Under the pieces are notes generated by a model. It saw nothing but the letters and a program-made list of their open reading frames with translations. It did not search any database and had not been told where the DNA came from. From Okeania sp. SIO2B3 (lineage in GTDB: Bacteria; Cyanobacteriota; Cyanobacteriia; Cyanobacteriales; Microcoleaceae), in the NCBI RefSeq assembly GCF_010672525.1, contig NZ_JAAHGH010000009.1:1-40918 (forward strand): a stretch of DNA of 40,918 bases, in the 5' to 3' direction. The position numbers were made by a program, and so were the translations under genes. Below are positions 14,860-24,939 of the stretch, piece after piece; within the stretch, counting starts at the first letter, position 1; each line of letters begins with the position of its first letter.

Positions 14860-16944
14860 ATGTTTAAATTGATCGCATTAATTCCTACTACTACATTTAT
14901 AATTATTTGCTTATTAGCTAATCAAGCTGTATCCAAAACGGTAGATGTGGATAAATTATGGGATAAAACTTCAGTGAAAGCCAAAAAATGGCATTATTTA
15001 TCATCCAAAAACTCTAAATTAACATCAAAATTCACCCCAAAACTAATTTATAAATATCAAAATAAAAACCTTAAACGAAAAACTTTAAGCTCTCAATTAC
15101 TAAAAAATAAAGGACTAAAATTAATAGCCTACTCAAAAACTTCTCCTCAACAAAAAAACATTACACAAATACAACATCAAATTCAAAACCTATCCCATAC
15201 TCAGCAAAAACTCACTCACCCTCAAATTATTAATACCTTAACTTCAAAACAACCAATTTATGCCCAAAATACTCCAACAAATCAAGAAATACGACAAAAT
15301 TTACCCGATAACCCCCGACCAGATCCAAATCGCGATCGCTTTCTCCAACCCCTTCCCCAACCAACTCAACCAGAAGAGCCAAAAGAAGAAGAACTAAAAA
15401 AATCACCACCACCCCAACCTCTGCCAGATGAGCCTACTCAAAAAATTCCCGTGCAGAGAATTTTAGTATTAGGAAGTACAATCTTAACCCCAGAAGAAAT
15501 AAATTCCCTCACTGGGCCGTTAGAAGGACGTTTAGTTACCCTATTAGAACTTCGGCAAATAGCAGATAAAATTACCGAAATTTATCTAGAACGTGGCTAT
15601 ATCACCTCAAGGGCGATTTTACCACCCCAAACTATCACCGAGGGCGTAGTGAGAATTCAAGTTATAGAAGGAATTTTGGGAGAAGTCCAAATAGAAGGTA
15701 CAAAAAGATTACATAAATCTTATATTGAAAATCGGATACGACTTGGAGCAGCCCAGCCATTGGACACTGCTCAACTAGAAAATCAACTACGATTACTTCG
15801 GGGTAATCCCTTATTTGAAAATATTGAAGCTAGTTTGCGAGCCAGCGAAAATCCAGGAGAGAGTATTCTAATTGTTCGTGTCACAGAAGCAAACCCTTTT
15901 GAATTTAGTATAAATACTGATAACTACTCACCTCCCACAGTCGGCTCTGAAAGAGTAGGTTCGACTTTACTACATCGCAACTTGACAGGGCGGGGTGATT
16001 TTTTTGTGGCATCTTATAATACCACCAGGCTTTTTAGTGATGAATCAGATGTTTTTGACTTTATCTACAATTTGCCCATCAACTCTATGAATGGCACTTT
16101 ACAGTTTAGAGCAGCACCCAACAGTAATAGAATTGGTCAAGATTTTGAAGGTATAGAGATTAGTGGCACAACCGATGTATATGAGTTTAGTTACCGTCAG
16201 CCTTTTGTACGAACTCCTAGAGAAGAGTTAGCTTTTTCTGTGGGGTTCAGCTATCAGCGTACAGAGACTTTTTTGGACGATCAACTTTTTGATGACCCTC
16301 AAACTCCAGAAGAAGATGGTATTAACAGTACAACTGTGATTAGGTTGGGACAAGACTACATTCGCCGAGACCCTCAAGGAGCTTGGGCTTTGCGATCGCA
16401 ATTTAATATTGGCACTAATTTATTTGATGCTACAGAGAGGGAAGACCCTCAACCCGATGGACGTTTCTTCAGTTGGTTAGGCCAAGTGCAAAGGGTACAA
16501 AGATTAACTGCTAATCATTTATTGATTGTCCAGGGAGATTTGCAACTATCCTCAATTGCTCTATTGCCATATCAACAATTTATTATTGGCGGTGGTTTGT
16601 CGTTACGGGGCTATCGCCAGAATATACGTTCCGGGGATAATGGTTTTCGGTTTTCTATTGAAGACCGGATTACGGTCTATAGGGATGAGTCTGGTTTACC
16701 ATCGATACAATTTACTCCTTTTATAGATATTGGAGCTGTTTGGAATGATGGTAGTAATCCTAATAATGATTCTTTACCAGACCAAAGATTTTTAGCAGGG
16801 GCAGGCATAGGTTTGATTTGGCAACCACTGCCACAGGTTGATTTGCGTTTGGACTATGGTATCCCTTTGGTAGACCTGGACGATCGCGGCAATAATGCTC
16901 AAGACTCTGGATTTTATTTCAGTGTAATTTTCCGGCCACTTTAG
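14860..16944 (+). CDS. TpsB/FhaC-family two-partner secretion outer-membrane transporter
   Basis: 694 residues. A signal peptide (about 1-26) is followed by an unusual Lys/Gln/Ser-rich segment (about 27-135), a proline-rich linker (150-195), a first POTRA domain (about 198-275, starting RILVLGSTILTPEEI), a second POTRA domain (about 276-345) and a 16-strand-type barrel (about 348-694). The barrel has the loop-6 motif LRGYRQN typical of the Omp85/TpsB superfamily and ends FYFSVIFRPL, with an aromatic near the C-terminus as outer-membrane barrels have. The role is to export a TpsA partner such as a haemagglutinin-like adhesin. No TpsA gene lies next to it. Typical cyanobacterial relatives go straight from signal peptide to the 'AQ...NRPDPNRDRFLQP' stretch, so the 110-residue basic segment looks like an insertion. 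Confidence 0.9.
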   Translation: MFKLIALIPTTTFIIICLLANQAVSKTVDVDKLWDKTSVKAKKWHYLSSKNSKLTSKFTPKLIYKYQNKNLKRKTLSSQLLKNKGLKLIAYSKTSPQQKNITQIQHQIQNLSHTQQKLTHPQIINTLTSKQPIYAQNTPTNQEIRQNLPDNPRPDPNRDRFLQPLPQPTQPEEPKEEELKKSPPPQPLPDEPTQKIPVQRILVLGSTILTPEEINSLTGPLEGRLVTLLELRQIADKITEIYLERGYITSRAILPPQTITEGVVRIQVIEGILGEVQIEGTKRLHKSYIENRIRLGAAQPLDTAQLENQLRLLRGNPLFENIEASLRASENPGESILIVRVTEANPFEFSINTDNYSPPTVGSERVGSTLLHRNLTGRGDFFVASYNTTRLFSDESDVFDFIYNLPINSMNGTLQFRAAPNSNRIGQDFEGIEISGTTDVYEFSYRQPFVRTPREELAFSVGFSYQRTETFLDDQLFDDPQTPEEDGINSTTVIRLGQDYIRRDPQGAWALRSQFNIGTNLFDATEREDPQPDGRFFSWLGQVQRVQRLTANHLLIVQGDLQLSSIALLPYQQFIIGGGLSLRGYRQNIRSGDNGFRFSIEDRITVYRDESGLPSIQFTPFIDIGAVWNDGSNPNNDSLPDQRFLAGAGIGLIWQPLPQVDLRLDYGIPLVDLDDRGNNAQDSGFYFSVIFRPL

Positions 16945-17036
16945 GGGAGTGTGGGGAGTGTGGGGAGATTGGGATATGGGGACCCATCCCTACTCCCTGG
17001 AGGGGAATGTGTGGTTAGGGGGAGATTCTTCATATT

Positions 17037-17140
17037 TATAGCAATGTGCGCTGGCATATTTACACATTATTTTTTGTACACCTTTTCGCTTACTGCATTT
17101 TAAGCTGGACATTGTAAATACCTGAGCGCTCATCGCTATA
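17037..17140. repeat. 104-bp MITE-like element with 28-bp imperfect terminal inverted repeats
   Basis: The left arm 17037-17064 (TATAGCAATGTGCGCTGG...) and the reverse complement of the right arm 17113-17140 (TATAGCGATGAGCGCTCA...) match at 22 of 28 positions. Each arm starts TATAGC and ends TATTTACA. A related left end is at 587. Confidence 0.55.
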
Positions 17141-17210
17141 CATAATTTTTTGTATTTCATATCCATATAAATATTCTCTGACGACAATGAATTGGTCCTG
17201 GGGGGAGTTT

Positions 17211-17239
17211 GTAGGGACGTTGCATAAGGGCGTCCCTAC
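17211..17239. repeat. Degenerate member of the GTAGGG palindrome family
   Basis: GTAGGGACGTTGC and GGGCGTCCCTAC match the 11561-11588 palindrome at both ends, but the centre no longer pairs. Confidence 0.5.
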
Positions 17240-18070
17240 TGGGAGAAGTAAACATAATAATAATTAATGTGCTCCTCGGGTGCTAATTATCAAAAAGGTG
17301 ATCAGGCTAGTGTTAATTAATTAATCATTGAAATGCTACTGACTCCTGACTCCTAATAAATAACCTAGTCAATTGAAGCCATTAATTCTGAGGACTGAGG
17401 ACTGAGGACTGACTGAAACCCCTCAAAAGTTGGTAAATCCTCTTTAGTATTCATCTTCTGACCTTTGCTTTCTACCTAATTTCCTACAGAAATATATTTG
17501 GACTAATCAAATTTTTTGTTATAAAAATTAACCTTGGGCAATTTTGTTCCTAAATAATTGAATTTACTATTGGGCGATCGCCTAATTATTGGAGCAAACC
17601 AGAGAAACCTTATCATCTCAAAGTCTGCTAAAGCCTTATATTTGAGCTATAAAATTTGTCTTCTTATGATTCAATGCCTATTTTTTTTAATATTGTTACT
17701 CTTTGTATAAAAAAAATTACACAAATAAATTATAGAGTAATAAATTTCCCTTAAAAGTAATTAATGTCAATAAAAAATCAAATTTAAAAAATATTCAATC
17801 TAAATGATTCTGTTTACAGCATCTGATAAATCTTGCCCCCCTTTTTTTTGTAGTGAAGTTAGACAATAATTCTTTTGAGAAGCCCAAAAAAATAGGTTGA
17901 CCAAAAAGTAAGGTCAATAGCCTCCCCTGTTAAGGGGATAAAAAGCGGTCGAAGGATGGCGTTTTGCGACGCAACATTAATCAAACACAAGCTGAAAAAT
18001 AGACAAAAATTGAGCTTATTAAAAATTCTTAAGCCTCATCTAAATTAAAAAATTATCTAGGAGAAAAAAA

Positions 18071-18937
18071 GTGAAACTCTCAGTATATGGAAAAGGTGGC
18101 ATCGGCAAATCTACAACAAGCTGCAACATCTCAGTAGCCTTAGCCAAACGTGGTAAAAAAGTTCTACAAATTGGTTGCGACCCAAAACACGACAGTACAT
18201 TTACCCTCACAGGATTTCTCATCCCCACAATTATTGACACCCTGCAAGAAAAGGACTACCATTACGAAGATATCTGGCCAGAAGACGTAATTTATAAAGG
18301 TTACGGTGGCGTAGACTGTGTAGAAGCAGGTGGACCTCCAGCTGGAGCAGGTTGTGGTGGCTACGTTGTCGGCGAAACAGTCAAACTACTCAAAGAATTA
18401 AATGCCTTTGACGAATACGACGTCATTCTATTTGACGTACTCGGTGACGTAGTTTGTGGTGGTTTTGCAGCTCCACTAAACTATTCAGACTACTGCATGA
18501 TTGTCACAGATAATGGCTTCGATGCCCTCTTTGCAGCTAATCGCATTGCCGCCTCTGTCCGTGAAAAAGCTCGCACCCATCCTCTACGTTTGGCTGGCCT
18601 AATAGGTAATCGTACATCCAAGCGCGACCTAATCAATAAATATATAGAAGCCGTACCAATGCCAGTGCTAGAAGTCCTACCACTAATTGAAGATATTCGG
18701 GTTTCTCGTGTCAAAGGCAAAACATTGTTCGAGATGGCCGAAAACGATCCTTCACTCCAATACGTTTGTAATTATTACCTGAATATTGCCGACCAAATTT
18801 TGGCATTGCCAGAGGGAGTAGTGCCTAACGAATCTCTCGATCGCGATTTGTTCTCCTTACTCTCTGATTTCTACTTAAATCCTAGTAAGCCTGAAGTTAT
18901 GTCAGAGGATGAGAAGCTTGACCTGATGATGGTTTAA
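18071..18937 (+). CDS. chlL: Light-independent protochlorophyllide reductase, iron protein ChlL
   Basis: 288 residues, the full family length. ChlL is the NifH-like ATPase of the dark-operative protochlorophyllide oxidoreductase. As a homodimer with a 4Fe-4S cluster it passes electrons to ChlN-ChlB, which reduces ring D of protochlorophyllide, allowing chlorophyll synthesis in the dark. The P-loop GKGGIGKST (8-16), the cluster cysteines C95 and C129, and the [11 protein letters not shown] switch region are all present. The start is GTG, supported by AGGAG nine bases upstream. It is followed after 39 bp by the acidic repeat protein and then chlN on the same strand. chlB is not in the window and must be elsewhere, as is common in cyanobacteria. 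The enzyme is oxygen-sensitive. Confidence 0.98.
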   Translation: MKLSVYGKGGIGKSTTSCNISVALAKRGKKVLQIGCDPKHDSTFTLTGFLIPTIIDTLQEKDYHYEDIWPEDVIYKGYGGVDCVEAGGPPAGAGCGGYVVGETVKLLKELNAFDEYDVILFDVLGDVVCGGFAAPLNYSDYCMIVTDNGFDALFAANRIAASVREKARTHPLRLAGLIGNRTSKRDLINKYIEAVPMPVLEVLPLIEDIRVSRVKGKTLFEMAENDPSLQYVCNYYLNIADQILALPEGVVPNESLDRDLFSLLSDFYLNPSKPEVMSEDEKLDLMMV

Positions 18938-18976
18938 TAGATTTAGCTCTTCTCAGGATAAGGAATTATAGAAGTC

Positions 18977-20242
18977 ATGGTTTTCTTTGAACAATTATCA
19001 ACGTCCCTCAAACAAAAATGGCTGCACTACTACCAAAAAAATCGCCCATGGTTGGTACTGCACATGACAGATGAAAATACGGTCCAGACTCCTGATGGAG
19101 GAAGGAGACCTCTGTCATACCTTATCTTGGGAATTCTTAATGCCCTGGAACCAGAGTTAGAGGCATTAATGTTGCCTTTCTCCAAACTCAAGGCAGATGC
19201 AGATAGTTTAATAGAAGTTTTAGGGTTAAATTTTGACCCAGACATTGCCATAGGTAAAGAACCAGATTCTTCTATAGATAAATCAACATCAATATCATCT
19301 TTGAGTTCCACAGGTGATGATGCTCAGGAGTCACCAGGATCTTATTCCCCAATTATGCCAGACCAGAATGAAGATTCTAATAATTGGGGTACTGCTGCAG
19401 TAGTAGGTGGAGCTGTCGCTGTCGGTGGAGCTGCTGCACTAGCTTCTGGATTGGGTATGGACTCTGATAATTTGCTTGATGATGAGCAGAGTGAGTTAGA
19501 CCTGGAGTCAGAAGCGGATGAGTTGGATATGGGAATGGATTCTGACTCGGAAGTGGATGATGATTTGGACTTGGAAATGGAGTCAGAAGCGGATGAGTTG
19601 GATATGGGACTGGATTCTGACTCGGAAGTGGATGATGATTTGGACTTGGGAATGGAGTCAGAAGCGGATGAGTTGGATATGGGACTGGATTCTGACTCGG
19701 AAGTGGATGATGATTTGGACTTGGGAATGGAGTCAGAAGCGGATGATTTGGATATGGGACTGGATTCTGACTCGGAAGTGGATGATGATTTGGACTTGGG
19801 AATGGAGTCAGAAGCGGATGATTTGGATATGGGACTGGATTCTGACTCGGAAGTGGATGATGATTTGGATTTGGGAATGGAGTCAGCAGCAGAAGCAGAA
19901 GATGACTTGGGTAGCCTTGACCTCAGCGACCTAGATGGAGATAGTTCTGACGATCTCGATCTTGGAGAAGATAGCTCCGACTTTGTAGCAGAAGATATTC
20001 CCGATCCATTTGAAGATACATCGGCGAAGTTGGATGAGTCTGGACTGGATGAGCTAGGTGATATGGATCTTAGCGACTTGGGAGATGATAATCAATTTGA
20101 TGATTTGTCTTCTGATGATTTAGGAGATTTGGACCTCGATCTGGATGGAGATGACCTAGATTTGGATGAGGCCGATCTAGATTCTTTAGCAGGAGATAAA
20201 AAGTCTTCTAATGATGACGATCTTGAAGGGTTGTTGGGTTAA
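18977..20242 (+). CDS. Acidic repeat protein between chlL and chlN (DUF5331-type)
   Basis: 421 residues. A conserved N-terminal domain (about 1-95, starting MVFFEQLSTSLKQKWLHYYQ) is followed by a Ser-rich linker, a short Gly/Ala-rich hydrophobic stretch (about 137-160) that could be a membrane helix, and a very acidic C-terminal half. Residues 177-301 are five 25-residue repeats of the form ESEADELDMGLDSDSEVDDDL. The N-terminal domain is the type found between chlL and chlN in other cyanobacteria (DUF5331). Its function is not established; position suggests a link to the dark reductase. The last ten residues, DDDLEGLLG, resemble a conserved C-terminal tag. It lies 39 bp after chlL, so the two are probably co-transcribed. 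Confidence 0.85.
   Translation: MVFFEQLSTSLKQKWLHYYQKNRPWLVLHMTDENTVQTPDGGRRPLSYLILGILNALEPELEALMLPFSKLKADADSLIEVLGLNFDPDIAIGKEPDSSIDKSTSISSLSSTGDDAQESPGSYSPIMPDQNEDSNNWGTAAVVGGAVAVGGAAALASGLGMDSDNLLDDEQSELDLESEADELDMGMDSDSEVDDDLDLEMESEADELDMGLDSDSEVDDDLDLGMESEADELDMGLDSDSEVDDDLDLGMESEADDLDMGLDSDSEVDDDLDLGMESEADDLDMGLDSDSEVDDDLDLGMESAAEAEDDLGSLDLSDLDGDSSDDLDLGEDSSDFVAEDIPDPFEDTSAKLDESGLDELGDMDLSDLGDDNQFDDLSSDDLGDLDLDLDGDDLDLDEADLDSLAGDKKSSNDDDLEGLLG
19505..19879 (+). repeat. Five tandem 75-bp repeats inside the acidic protein gene
   Basis: Units start at 19505, 19580, 19655, 19730 and 19805, each beginning GAGTCAGAAGCGGATGA. They differ by only a few bases (for example GAG/GAT in the sixth codon, GGA/GAA near the end). 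The near-identity at synonymous sites points to recent amplification. One other forward frame is also open through the array because the unit length is a multiple of three. Confidence 0.95.
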
Positions 20243-22002
<1,760 letters not shown>

Positions 22003-22057
22003 TTGACAAATTTTTGGGTAGAAAAAATTCCTAAATTGTAGACTTTCGTTATAAGAA

Positions 22058-22096
22058 TAGTAGGGTGGGGTTAGCTTGCTCTACTAATTTTTTTTC
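22058..22096 (+). terminator. Possible terminator after chlN
   Basis: TAGTAG (22058-22063) can pair with CTACTA (22081-22086), leaving a loop with an inner AGC/GCT pair, and is followed by ATTTTTTTTT. It lies 56 bp after the chlN stop. The stem is short, so the call is tentative. Confidence 0.35.
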
Positions 22097-22120
22097 CATG
22101 AGGGGGAGTAGGAGACAATT

Positions 22121-22626
22121 CTCATTTCATTCACAAATTTTGTCACAGAAAAAATTTTGATAATTTGGGCAAAATTTACCACTTATTCAGAAAAATAGTT
22201 GTTGCTCGTTTGGTGAATTTACTAATTTTCTGAGACTCGCAACTGAGGAGATAATTTTTCAACTCTAGCAATTTTGATTGAGGGGAGTTAGAAGGGGGAA
22301 ATTCTCATTTCATCCATCAATTTTCTCAGAGACAAAAATTAGATAGTTTTGCCAACATTTACCACCTACTCACAAAAATACTCGGTAAAAGTTTTCCAAC
22401 TTTACTAATTTTTTCCCCAGGAAGGAAGCTCAAAGCCTACTCCCATTTAATCCACAGATATTCTCAACTCAAAAATTCTGATAATTTGCCAATATTTACC
22501 ACCTACTCACAAAAATACTCGGTAAAAGTTTTCCAACTCTACTAATTTTTTCCGAGGAAGGAAGTATAAGGTAGCTCTCATTTCATCCACAGATTTTCTC
22601 AGAGCCAAAAATTAGATAGTTTTGCC
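22121..22626 (+). repeat. Degenerate tandem repeat array, about 137-bp unit, downstream of chlN
   Basis: Units begin with CTCATTTCATCCACAGATTT-like sequence at about 22121, 22304, 22441 and 22577. Each continues with CAAAAATTAGATAGTTTTGCC and TTACCACCTACTCACAAAAA, then TACTCGGTAAAAGTTTTCCA and ACTAATTTTTTCC. The two middle units are most alike, the first has an insertion and the last is cut short. No ORF runs through it. Confidence 0.7.
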
Positions 22627-23589
22627 TGAGTAAAAAGTTGAAAGTTGAAAAGCTACTTTTTATCTAAAATCATTCAATTCTACTGCCAGTATTGAACAAG
22701 AATCTGGTCGAGTATATAAGGAAATATTTGAATCGTTTGACAAAATATATCCTTTCTCAAACCGAACAATTCTATAACTTAATCAAATTGACATTTATTA
22801 GTAGATTTTGAACAAAGCGATCGCTCAAATATCTCTCATCATAAGCATTCAGCCGTCAGCTATCAGCTATTGCTTTTAGTGAGTGATAAAAGCAATATTT
22901 AATTAAGCTAGAAAAATCTGGCATTAAGTCAGCTCCAAAGTCTATATTCATTTAAACCTCGTCCTTAAGCACAAGGTCTTATTGCTGAAGTCCGCAGTTC
23001 CTCCGGAGGAGGCTAGCTGATGGCTAATAGCTGTTTGCGCAGCATTCCGCAGGAAATGCTTACCTCTCATCATTCCCTATTCCCTGACAACTGCTGCGAA
23101 GTCTAATTTCTACGAGATATAAAATGTTGGACTACAGGCCACCGGAATCATAGATTAATATCTAATACCTTTTTTGAATTTAGTTTTAAGTTTAAGCGAT
23201 CGCAAACTACCTTTAAATCAAAACTTGAGGCCAAGAGGATAAAGATAATTTTTACTAATCTAAATAGGCTTTAAGATTGTTTGTGCAAATCAAAAAAATC
23301 CCTTTTTTTCTCAATTATTACAAAATATTTCACGAGCTTGCGTTGTTTCAGCGATTTGTATCATACTCTGTACATTAAGATATGATGCCAATTTTATATC
23401 TAAAACAAAAATCACCTCCTTTCAATCAAGCTATAACCCAGTATTTACGTTAAAAATATCCTAGATATTGCGATTTGCAGTGAACTAAAATAAGCTCAAA
23501 AAAACAAATTTTGCATAAGTCAAAATACCTAAGTAATTATAGACATTGACAAAACGCCACAAATAGTATCAAAGCTTGCTCTATCCAAA
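22627..23589. other. Gene-free region with an R4 arm
   Basis: About 960 bp without a gene. It carries the reverse complement of the R4 inner segment (CAGCCGTCAGCTATCAGC, about 22851), a CCTCCGGAGGAGG palindrome near 22999 shared with the window start, a full R4 arm at 23030-23061 and HIP1 sites near 22818 and 23197. The rest is AT-rich and unremarkable. Confidence 0.5.
23030..23061 (+). repeat. R4 element arm, third copy
   Basis: GCTGTTTGCGCAGCATTCCG followed by CAGGAAATGCTT is identical to the reverse complement of the 3061-3092 arm. The opposite arm is not found nearby, so this is a solo or decayed copy. Confidence 0.6.
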
Positions 23590-23720
23590 ATATAATTATT
23601 ACCTCAATAACACCGGAGCATGAAAGCCATCGTCTTTTAAGCGATGGATGAAAGGTAACTCGTCGGATTTTAATCCTTACGTATTTTATTTGACCGAAAA
23701 GCGACGTTGAAGCTCCCTCG
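23590..23720 (-). mobile_element. IS200/IS605-type right-end relic, minus strand
   Basis: Read on the minus strand this gives GGATTAAAATCC, GAGTTACCTTTCATCCATCG and then the hairpin CCATCG-cttaaaaga-CGATGG followed by CTTTCATGC. The arrangement TTCATCC-hairpin-GGCTTTC is typical of the right end of tnpB-carrying elements. No tnpB frame remains on this strand. The relic lies head to head with the plus-strand tnpB remnant that starts about 100 bp away. Confidence 0.5.
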
Positions 23721-23824
23721 TGTTTGAACCTGGCCATGAAAACAAGGGAGTTGTTTGGACTAAATAACTAAAGTTTTCCTCTGTTACTATGATCGACAAT
23801 AACTTTTTGGTCCGCCTGTTTCCA

Positions 23825-24670
23825 ATGTACTCTTGTCAGCAAGTTTTAGTAAATAAAAATTCTGAATTAATTGCTATCTTAAAATTCTTGTGTGAAGAAT
23901 CTCACAAGCCTACTAACATGAGAATATATTATGCCAGGCAAGTATATTTTAAGTCTCAAAAAGGCATTGGCAAGTATGACGCAGGAATTGCTCTACAAAA
24001 AGAACAATCACTATAAAGTTTTATATCTCACTTGCAGCACAACAAATATTGAGAACCGTAGCTGAATCATTTAGGTCTTATTATGGTCTTATTATTGCCT
24101 ACAGAGTAAGGAAAAGTCTCAGACAAACCAAAGATTCCTAACTACAGAAAAAAGGTGGAATGGCTACATTTAGTTACCCAAATCATGCATTAAAACTTAA
24201 AGGTAATCAAATTAGATAACCACTAGGTAATACCTGTAAAAGCTGGTTTGGAATAGATAGCTTTTTAATTCCAATGCCTAGTATAAGAGCATTTTCTGCC
24301 ATTAAAGAACTGAGAATCTTACCAAGAAATAGATGCTTTTATTGGGAATTTGTTAATGAAAAAGAAATAGTAGTTAGGACTTGCTGAAAAAGTCTTTTTG
24401 CTAAGGTAGGGAGTAGCTAAAACTCAATAGTTGGAGGGAGTTGTAGAGGAGGTACTCAGAAAAATTATCCATTTTAGATGGTGACGATCTGCCTATTTAT
24501 GGTGAAAAACCCGATGATTGGAAACCATTAGGAAAAAGAATAAAGCGTGGTTTGTATAGAAGTAGTAATAATTGGTTAATTAATACAGATTGTCAGGTCC
24601 CTGCAAATATAATCACAAAAGTAAGCAGAAAGCTAGGGTTAAACTTAAGCCAACTGTGTAGGGGCACCGC
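23825..24670 (+). pseudogene. Decayed tnpB, type 1, with deleted core
   Basis: The frame from the ATG at 23825 (SCQQVLVNKNSELIAILKFL) is a TnpB N-terminus. It goes out of frame and meets a stop at 24014. Matching pieces continue in other frames: ISLAAQQILRTVAESFRSYY from about 24023, GMATFSYPNHALKLKGNQIR then a stop, and NTCKSWFGIDSFLIPMPS and ELRILPRNRCFYWEF to about 24365. The next ~100 bp (GGACTTGCTGAAAAAGTC...) match the ends of MITE family R2, and the RuvC core is missing. From about 24480 the C-terminal part returns (LPIYGEKPDDWKPLGKRIKR, GLYRSSNNWLINTDCQ, KVSRKLGLNLSQLCRG). It is dead as a nuclease. TnpB is an RNA-guided nuclease of transposons, ancestral to Cas12. Confidence 0.8.
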
Positions 24671-24816
24671 GGAAATTGTCCCCAGAGAGTGTATTTCAGC
24701 TAAGAACAGACGGAGCAACACGGATTTATCCTGTTGCGTAGTATCTACTTAGAATACCCTCGGCAGAGAGCCAGGGGAGTAGTTAAGGTAAACTATCAGA
24801 GAATCTTGAAAGAGGA

Positions 24817-24847
24817 CTCCCGTTATAATTTTTAATTTAGCGGTGAG
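24817..24847 (+). mobile_element. Solo right-end hairpin like that of the type 2 tnpB element
   Basis: CTC-CCGTTA ... TAGCGG-t-GAG forms the same hairpin as 26293-26323 at the end of the second tnpB element, with the flanks GACTCCCGTTATAAT and TTTAGCGGTGAGA. It follows the type 1 relic's own right-end-like sequence (CCCTCGGCAGAGAGCCAGGGG, about 24758) and precedes the second tnpB by 92 bp. It is probably the leftover end of another copy of the second element. Confidence 0.5.
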
Positions 24848-24939
24848 ATGAATTACAAAAATGTAAATTAATTGCACGTTCTCCCAACAGATTTTGTGTT
24901 AAGATCAAATAGTATTTAGTTAGAAGTTGAATAACAAAG

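Larger units (their letters stand above)
16945..18070. other. Intergenic region upstream of chlL with several small repeats
   Basis: No gene is seen in 1126 bp. It contains a G-rich (GGGGAGTGTG)-type tract, the TATAGCAATG element (17037-17140), a degenerate GTAGGG palindrome (17211-17239), heptamer repeats ACTCCTG and ACTGAGG (17340-17415) and a HIP1 site near 17576. The last 400 bp before chlL are AT-rich and probably hold its promoter; no box can be named with confidence. Confidence 0.5.

Noticed and set aside
19518-19934. 138-codon Trp/Met-rich frame
   Set aside because: It is the shadow frame of the 75-bp repeats in the acidic protein gene; the real frame is the one continuous from 18977.
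22121-22626. CRISPR array
   Set aside because: Units are about 137 bp, degenerate and without regular spacers or cas genes.
23537-23737. 66-codon minus-strand frame
   Set aside because: It runs through the right-end hairpin of a transposon relic and shows no TnpB catalytic motif.
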